Shown here in pieces: positions 6,922-11,048 of a stretch of 11,048 nucleotides of DNA; within the stretch, counting starts at the first letter, position 1, and each line of letters opens with the position of its first letter. The notes under the pieces are model-generated. The model was not told the origin of the DNA, did no database searches, and saw nothing but the letters and a program-made list of their open reading frames with translations. The stretch covers positions 1 to 11,048 of the forward strand of contig JABJAS010000063.1 of NCBI GenBank assembly GCA_018666055.1. Reading direction: 5' to 3'. Origin of the DNA: Halieaceae bacterium. Its GTDB lineage: Bacteria > Pseudomonadota > Gammaproteobacteria > Pseudomonadales > Halieaceae. The position numbers and the translations under genes are program-made.

Positions 6922-8298
6922 CTAATAACCCGCGTAGTCATCGCGGGCAAGGTTTTCGAAACGGGTGAATTCACCCTGAAAAGCAAGCCGGCAAGTGCCG
7001 ATGGGGCCGTTCCGTTGCTTGCCAATAATGATCTCGGCGACCCCCTTATCGGGCGAATCCTCGTGATACACCTCATCACGATAAATAAACATCACCACGT
7101 CCGCGTCTTGCTCAATCGCACCAGATTCACGCAAATCTGAATTAACCGGTCGCTTATTCGGTCTTTGTTCGAGCGCTCTGTTGAGCTGTGACAAGGCGAC
7201 GACCGGACAACGAAATTCTTTGGCGATCGCTTTCAAGTTACGTGAAATCTCGGAAATCTCCGCGGTACGGCCCTCGTTGGAACCCGCCACCCGCATCAAC
7301 TGGAGGTAGTCGATCATGATCATGGCAAGATCACCGTGCTCTCGCGACAATCGACGCACACGTGACCTGACTTCGGTTGGCGTCAGCGCCGGCGTATCGT
7401 CAATGAAGATCGAAGTATCCTTGAGTTTGGCCATCGCCGACGACAGTTTCGGCCAATCGTCTTGCTGTAACTTTCCCGTGCGAACCCGGGACTGATCAAT
7501 TTTACCGAGCGAGGACATCATCCTAATCACCAGCTGCTCGGCTGGCATCTCCATCGAAAAAACGACAATCGGTTTTTCTGTATGAGCTGACGCGTTCTCA
7601 ACCAAATTCATCGCAAAGCTGGTTTTACCCATCGACGGTCGGCCCGCAACAATCACTAAGTCTGAAGGCTGCAGTCCAGATGTTTTTTTATCCAAATCGA
7701 TAAATCCGGTGGTGAGGCCCGTGATATCGCCCCCCGTATTATAAAGTTCCTCAATACGCTCCAACGCGCCGGAAAGCAGCGGTGCCATGCTCTGAGGCCC
7801 CCCTGATTTGGGCCCGCTCTCAGACACAGTCATGATCAGTCGTTCGGCCTCATCGACCAATTCGTCGGCGCTACGTCCCTCAGGGTTAAAGCCCGCGTTG
7901 GCAATGTCTTGCGCTGCATCAATGAGTTTGCGAAGCAGCGCACGTTCCCTGACGGCACGAGCGTAAGCGCTGACGTTGGCCGCCGTTGGGGTCTGCTCTA
8001 CGAGGTCGGTCAGATAGGTGTGGCCGCCGGCCGCATCGAGCTCGCCGGTAGCCAGTAGCCGGTCGGCAACCGTAATGACGTCAATCGGTTCGTTACGATC
8101 CACCAACAGGGCGATCTGGCGAAAAATGGCGCGGTGCTCTGGACGATAAAAATCGCTGGCGTTCACTTGCTCAGCTATGGCGTCCCAGCTCTCCGGCGCT
8201 AACAAAATACCGCCTATCACCGAGCGTTCCGCCTCGATTGACTGGGGTTGCATGCGGATCCGGGATATATCCGGATCCTCAGAGCTGAAGGAGTTCAA
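6922..8298 (-). CDS. dnaB: Replicative DNA helicase DnaB
   Basis: Hexameric 5'-3' fork helicase that unwinds DNA ahead of the replisome and recruits primase. From the TTG start the protein has 458 residues. The N-terminal domain begins at about PQSIEAERSVIGG (18-30). The RecA-like domain has Walker A GRPSMGKT (219-226, K225), Walker B IMIDYLQL (327-334), SQLNR (370-374) and DLRESGAIEQDAD (388-400). No intein interrupts these motifs. Start choice: residues EDPDISRIRMQPQSIEAE align with E. coli RDPQVAGLKVPPHSIEAE, so the ATG at 8253 is too short. TTG 8296-8298 has AAAAGG seven nt upstream and gives a length close to Pseudomonas DnaB. ATG 8352 is a longer alternative with no ribosome-binding site. 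It lies 157 bp after rplI with the same orientation. The E. coli-type priB and dnaC genes are not nearby. Confidence 0.96.
   Translation of the reverse strand: MNSFSSEDPDISRIRMQPQSIEAERSVIGGILLAPESWDAIAEQVNASDFYRPEHRAIFRQIALLVDRNEPIDVITVADRLLATGELDAAGGHTYLTDLVEQTPTAANVSAYARAVRERALLRKLIDAAQDIANAGFNPEGRSADELVDEAERLIMTVSESGPKSGGPQSMAPLLSGALERIEELYNTGGDITGLTTGFIDLDKKTSGLQPSDLVIVAGRPSMGKTSFAMNLVENASAHTEKPIVVFSMEMPAEQLVIRMMSSLGKIDQSRVRTGKLQQDDWPKLSSAMAKLKDTSIFIDDTPALTPTEVRSRVRRLSREHGDLAMIMIDYLQLMRVAGSNEGRTAEISEISRNLKAIAKEFRCPVVALSQLNRALEQRPNKRPVNSDLRESGAIEQDADVVMFIYRDEVYHEDSPDKGVAEIIIGKQRNGPIGTCRLAFQGEFTRFENLARDDYAGY
8256..8278. repeat. Inverted repeat at the 5' end of dnaB
   Basis: GGATCCGG (8256-8263) and CCGGATCC (8271-8278) are perfect 8-bp arms around a 7-nt AT-rich spacer. 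Overlapping the centre is a second palindrome, GGATATATCC (8263-8272). With the TTG 8298 start it lies at codons 7-14; in mRNA it would make a stable hairpin just after the start codon. It could limit dnaB translation or be a protein-binding site. Confidence 0.5.
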
Positions 8299-8431
8299 AA
8301 CGCTGCCTTTTGTTGTGCACCATCGGCCGGTCGCTGTGACGCTGACGCTCATTGAGCGGGCCCGTCATCAGCTACCGGGCCGAATAGAGTACCTGTGACA
8401 ACGGCAACGCGCCAGCAGATATCGGAAGTTG

Positions 8432-8456
8432 CGGGGCTGATCGCCCCGGCGGGGGC
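8432..8456 (-). other. Alternative GC hairpins just after the rplI stop
   Basis: On the transcript, a stem CGGGGC/GCCCCG (8432-8448, 5-nt loop) shares its central C-run with a competing stem CCCC/GGGG (8444-8454, 3-nt loop). Only one can form at a time. No T-run follows, so this is not a classical terminator. It could affect RNA processing or the rplI-dnaB expression ratio. A further GGCCCG/CGGGCC stem lies at 8359-8381 in the dnaB leader. Confidence 0.35.
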
Positions 8457-8905
8457 TATTCAGCGATAATGTGGATCGCGACCGAGGTCGACACGTCGGC
8501 GTGCACCTGAATCATAATCTCAAATTCGCCCAGTTCACGAATGGCGCCCTCAGGCAATCGGACCTCCGCCTTATCGACATCACAACCGGCGGCAGTGAGC
8601 GCATCGGCAATATCGCGGGTGCCCACGGAACCAAATAACTTGCCTTCTTCACCAGCGGTGGCAGCAATCTCAATGGCCGTTAACGCTGCCAAGGCGTCGC
8701 CTCGCGCTTGCGCTGCGGCGAGGGTCTCGGAGGCGGCTGCCTCGAGCTCTGCTCGGCGCGTTTCAAATTTAGCGACGTTATCTTCTGTTGCAGCGACCGC
8801 TTTTCCCTGAGGGATCAGAAAATTGCGACCGTAACCCGGTTTCACGTCAACCGTGTCGCCTAGACCACCGAGACTACCAATATTTTCCAATAATATAACT
8901 TCCAT
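8456..8905 (-). CDS. rplI: 50S ribosomal protein bL9
   Basis: Structural protein of the large subunit that binds 23S rRNA at the base of the L1 stalk and helps keep reading frame. The 149 residues match the E. coli length. The N-terminal rRNA-binding domain [36 protein letters not shown] shows the family's conserved Gly-rich and GYGRNFLIP signatures. An Ala/Glu-rich connecting helix (about 41-75) leads to the C-terminal domain with [11 protein letters not shown] and ELGEFEI. ATG 8905 is preceded by the purine-rich AGAGGAAGAAACG, a good ribosome-binding site. It lies 60 bp downstream of the DUF2232 gene and upstream of dnaB in the same orientation. Confidence 0.98.
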   Translation of the reverse strand: MEVILLENIGSLGGLGDTVDVKPGYGRNFLIPQGKAVAATEDNVAKFETRRAELEAAASETLAAAQARGDALAALTAIEIAATAGEEGKLFGSVGTRDIADALTAAGCDVDKAEVRLPEGAIRELGEFEIMIQVHADVSTSVAIHIIAE

Positions 8906-8965
8906 CGTTTCTTCCTCTGTTAACCGGCAATGCGGTCGACCTTTTTCAATTCATAACCGACAGTG

Positions 8966-9847
8966 TCAGTCTCCATCGGGGCCTTGACCGGCAGATCGGC
9001 TCCACCTACCCCTAACATCGGCAAAGGTGTCAATCACGACACACCCCACCCACAACCACTTCACTGGATCGAGTACGATCCACAATGCATACATCAGAGC
9101 CAACCAAGTGACCCCCTTGCCCGCCCGCTTCGCAAAAGCATGAAGCAGCGAGAACCCCACAATAGTGAGGGGCAACACAACCACCGCGCTCCACACTCGC
9201 CAGTCAGCGCCCATCCACCAAAGGATCAGTGCCGCGCTGGCCATCAACACCACCGCGCCAACCGGTAGCCGTAATGCGCGAAACTCCTCTCCGAACCCAC
9301 CCGGGTTATAAAGAGCGGCCTGCCAATACCGCCCCAAAATCAAACTCAGCAGCGCGATCACCGCGTTGCCGGTCGCCAGCAGTGCCGCGACCTGAGGCAC
9401 CGACACCCCGTTAAACACCATCTCCGCGGCCTCACCTTGGGCCAGTTCCTGCTCGAACTGCGCCAGCGCCTGATTAAAGGTCGCGACTAACTCCTGTAAA
9501 AAAACACCATTGAACAGTGTTAAGGCAGCGCCACCGAGTAATGCTAGGGGCACACTTGCCATCACAGCCAACGATAGACTGACACTTTCTCGCAAAATGA
9601 CCGCCAGACTAAACGTACCTAGCAATAACAGCACGCTTCCCGTATCACCGCTGATTGCAGCGATAATAATGGCGGGCAAGATTGCCCACAGTGTCAGCCA
9701 GCCGCCGGAGGCCGAACCGTTTCTTAACGTGACCAGTGCAATGGCTGCCGCACTGACCCAGCCAAATAACAAACTCCCCGACCCCAGTACCGCGACGCCT
9801 AGTGCTTGCCACCGGCCGCGCATGATAAATTCAGCGAGGCCGCGCAT
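8966..9847 (-). CDS. DUF2232 (YybS-like) multi-pass membrane protein
   Basis: Inner-membrane protein of unknown function, 293 residues, with about eight hydrophobic segments (around 15-41, 50-66, 70-85, 90-112, 148-172, 195-212, 219-238 and 246-270). Segments 4 and 5 are separated by a Gln/Glu-rich amphipathic loop at 117-145. The C-terminus is short and charged (RGRWSRSAGQGPDGD). In Pseudomonas a membrane protein of this family occupies the same place between rpsR and rplI, and the family call rests on that synteny plus topology. It starts at ATG 9847, nine bp after the rpsR stop, without a clear Shine-Dalgarno sequence, so coupling to rpsR translation is likely. ATG 9823 is a weaker alternative. 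No catalytic motif is recognisable. Confidence 0.82.
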   Translation of the reverse strand: MRGLAEFIMRGRWQALGVAVLGSGSLLFGWVSAAAIALVTLRNGSASGGWLTLWAILPAIIIAAISGDTGSVLLLLGTFSLAVILRESVSLSLAVMASVPLALLGGAALTLFNGVFLQELVATFNQALAQFEQELAQGEAAEMVFNGVSVPQVAALLATGNAVIALLSLILGRYWQAALYNPGGFGEEFRALRLPVGAVVLMASAALILWWMGADWRVWSAVVVLPLTIVGFSLLHAFAKRAGKGVTWLALMYALWIVLDPVKWLWVGCVVIDTFADVRGRWSRSAGQGPDGD

Positions 9848-9856
9848 GGTTAACGC

Positions 9857-10084
9857 TTAATTGTGCGCGTCGGTATAAGGCAGTAACGCAAGATATCGCG
9901 CGCGTTTAACCGCCGTCGCCAGCTGTCGCTGATACTTCGCCTTGGTGCCCGTGATGCGGCTCGGCACAATTTTTCCGGTCTCTGATACATACTGCTTCAA
10001 CGTGTCGAGATCCTTGTAATCAATCTCCTTCACACCCTCAGCGGTAAAACGGCAGAACTTTCGTCGTCGAAAAAAACGTGACAT
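9857..10084 (-). CDS. rpsR: 30S ribosomal protein bS18
   Basis: Small-subunit platform protein that binds 16S rRNA as a heterodimer with bS6. The 75 residues equal the E. coli length. The basic N-terminus [13 protein letters not shown], the central [50 protein letters not shown] and its C-terminal helix are family-typical. The start codon is three nt after the rpsF stop, and GAGGAA at the 3' end of rpsF serves as the ribosome-binding site, so the two partners are translated together. Unlike in E. coli, no priB gene separates rpsF from rpsR. Confidence 0.98.
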   Translation of the reverse strand: MSRFFRRRKFCRFTAEGVKEIDYKDLDTLKQYVSETGKIVPSRITGTKAKYQRQLATAVKRARYLALLPYTDAHN

Positions 10085-10087
10085 AGC

Positions 10088-10552
10088 TTATTCCTCGCTT
10101 GCTGCTTCTGAGTCTGCTGCCGGCTCGGCAGCTTCTTCAGAGGATGAATCCGCAGTATCTGCTGTCGCAGCTGCTTTACGCGCATCGTTATCGTTTCGTT
10201 CCTGATATCGCGCCTTACGCTCTTTGTCCTCACGCTCGGCTTTCATGAGCAAAGACTCTTCTAATACCGCTTCGTCGCGTCGGATGACCAGGTTACGAAT
10301 GACGGCGTCGTTGTAACGGAAGGTAGTTGTCAACTCTTCCATGGCCTCGTTAGTGGCCTCGACGTTCATCATGACGTAGTGCGCCTTATGAATTTTATTG
10401 ATGTGGTAAGCCAACTGCCGTCGGCCCCAATCTTCCAGGCGATGAACCGTGCCACCATCTTTTGTGATGACAGCGCTATATCGTTCAATCATTCCGGGGA
10501 CTTGTTCAGATTGGTCCGGATGGACCATGAACACAACTTCGTAGTGTCGCAC
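10088..10552 (-). CDS. rpsF: 30S ribosomal protein bS6
   Basis: Partner of bS18 in the 30S platform. The 154-residue protein starts [25 protein letters not shown], typical of bS6; DWGRRQLAY (41-49) and the HYVMMNVEA strand (58-66) follow. GTG 10550-10552 is the start, with GGGAG (10560-10564) seven nt upstream; the open frame continues to 10627 but the extra residues have no ribosomal-protein character. After about residue 105 comes a charged helix, then an Ala/Ser/Glu-rich acidic tail (128-154) ending ASEE. The tail makes it longer than E. coli bS6, and an EE terminus resembles the E. coli end that RimK extends with glutamates. It leads the rpsF-rpsR-DUF2232-rplI-dnaB cluster. Confidence 0.97.
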   Translation of the reverse strand: MRHYEVVFMVHPDQSEQVPGMIERYSAVITKDGGTVHRLEDWGRRQLAYHINKIHKAHYVMMNVEATNEAMEELTTTFRYNDAVIRNLVIRRDEAVLEESLLMKAEREDKERKARYQERNDNDARKAAATADTADSSSEEAAEPAADSEAASEE

Positions 10553-10574
10553 TCGCGTACTCCCTATGGTTAAA

Positions 10575-10596
10575 GCCACCCACGCTGTGGTGTGGC
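10575..10596 (-). promoter_or_regulatory. rpsF leader hairpin, candidate bS6:bS18 autoregulatory element
   Basis: In the rpsF transcript, GCCAC-A-CCAC pairs with GTGG-GTGGC around an AGC triloop, giving nine base pairs with one bulged A, ending 22 nt before the GTG start. A smaller GGCC/GGCC hairpin with CCG in its 5' arm and loop lies just upstream, at about 10607-10620. bS6:bS18 leader elements with an unpaired CCG are known in many bacteria. Matching this hairpin to that motif is tentative. Confidence 0.35.
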
Positions 10597-10622
10597 AAGG
10601 AGGAAAGGCCTTAATCGGCCCA

Positions 10623-10682
10623 GCCAAATTTTTGAGGTGCGGAGTCTACAAAGGTCACAACCGCTTTGCAAATGCCAAATTT
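10623..10682. repeat. GCCAAATTT direct repeats flanking the rpsF promoter
   Basis: GCCAAATTT occurs at 10623-10631 and 10674-10682, in the same orientation and 51 bp apart, about five helical turns, on either side of the candidate promoter. The right copy lies within a larger inverted repeat (TGCCA...TGGCA, 10673-10690) and a perfect CCAAATTTGG palindrome. Paired operator sites are possible but not shown. Confidence 0.3.
10643..10671 (-). promoter_or_regulatory. Candidate sigma-70 promoter of the rpsF operon
   Basis: On the minus strand, TTGCAA (10671-10666) and TAGACT (10648-10643) are separated by exactly 17 bp. A GC-rich discriminator (CCGCACC) follows the -10, as in promoters under stringent control. 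The predicted transcription start is near 10636, giving a leader of about 85 nt. It lies between rlmB and rpsF, so rpsF need not depend on rlmB transcription. Confidence 0.5.
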
Positions 10683-10712
10683 GGGTGGCAAAACTGATAC
10701 CGCGGCTCGCAA

Positions 10713-11048
10713 TCAACCGCGACGTTGCCGCACCGCCTCAAACAAACAAATACCCGCCGCGACCGACACATTAAGGCTCGATACCTCGCCCGCCATGGGC
10801 AAGTGCACACTGTAATCGCACAACTCTTGGGTCAAACGCCGCATTCCCGACCCCTCCGAACCCAGCACTAGCGCACACGGACCAGCTAAATCTTGTTCAA
10901 AAAGTGTCTCGGTGGCATCGCCACTGGTGCCCACAATCCAAATACCTGCTGCTTTGAGCGACTCGATTGTCCTCGCCAAATTCGTGACTCTCAGCCAAGG
11001 CACCGATTCAGCGGCACCGCAAGCCACTTTGCGCACCACCGCGTTGAC
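10713..11048 (-). CDS. rlmB: 23S rRNA (guanosine-2'-O)-methyltransferase RlmB, C-terminal part
   Basis: SpoU-family SPOUT methyltransferase that 2'-O-methylates G2251 of 23S rRNA (E. coli numbering) using S-adenosylmethionine. Only the last 111 codons are present; the gene continues beyond the right end of the window, so no start is given. The C-terminal knot motifs are intact: [25 protein letters not shown], and the SAM-binding [18 protein letters not shown] followed by [10 protein letters not shown], nearly residue-for-residue like E. coli RlmB. It is followed by rpsF 160 bp downstream on the same strand. Confidence 0.95.
   Translation of the reverse strand, partial: VNAVVRKVACGAAESVPWLRVTNLARTIESLKAAGIWIVGTSGDATETLFEQDLAGPCALVLGSEGSGMRRLTQELCDYSVHLPMAGEVSSLNVSVAAGICLFEAVRQRRG

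Noticed and set aside
6922..8298. Intein in DnaB, a common insertion site
   Set aside because: Walker A, Walker B and C-terminal motifs are contiguous and the length is normal.
10553..10627. 25-residue N-terminal extension of bS6
   Set aside because: It lacks similarity to bS6, spans the leader hairpin and the GGGAG ribosome-binding site, and MRHYEVVF at GTG 10552 is the standard bS6 start.

Overview
The window is a stretch of ordinary gammaproteobacterial chromosome with an unusual replication-gene insert in its middle. The EttA protein is collinear with E. coli EttA. The minus-strand order rlmB, rpsF, rpsR, DUF2232 membrane gene, rplI, dnaB matches the arrangement I know from Pseudomonas rather than the enterobacterial rpsF-priB-rpsR-rplI order. 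Base composition is moderate and even, with no GC break or integrase. A marine gammaproteobacterium of the Cellvibrionales/Halieaceae type is my guess, held with low confidence.

Layout. Positions 1-1380 (+) carry a complete UDP-glucose 6-dehydrogenase gene. Positions 1381-1620 are intergenic, with a short direct repeat. ettA follows at 1621-3285 (+), convergent with radA (3364-4743, -). radA is divergent from a two-gene plus-strand operon. Its first gene (4833-5915) has an N-terminal phage-O-like helical region and three consecutive DnaT-type ssDNA-binding domains. Its second gene (5818-6495) is a clear homologue of the lambda P helicase-loader protein and overlaps the first by 98 bp in another frame. 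This operon runs tail to tail into the minus-strand cluster that fills the rest of the window: rlmB (3' part, cut by the window end), rpsF, rpsR, DUF2232 membrane protein, rplI, dnaB and a stand-alone Hpt phosphotransfer gene.

How it fits together. The right half makes ribosomal proteins bS6, bS18 and bL9, the 23S rRNA methyltransferase RlmB and the replicative helicase DnaB. A good sigma-70-like promoter with a GC-rich discriminator lies before rpsF. The lambda O/P-like pair lies within about 500 bp of dnaB (dopE and dnaB are separated only by hpt). It is the most interesting content. It matches what I recall as the domesticated phage-derived pair dopC/dopE, proposed as a third kind of replicative-helicase loader in bacteria lacking both DnaC/DnaI and DciA. 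The triple DnaT-domain architecture, the overlapping reading frames, and a palindrome that encodes the same four residues on both strands at the dopE/hpt junction add points worth checking. I see no RNA genes, insertion sequences, CRISPR arrays or prophage structural genes.
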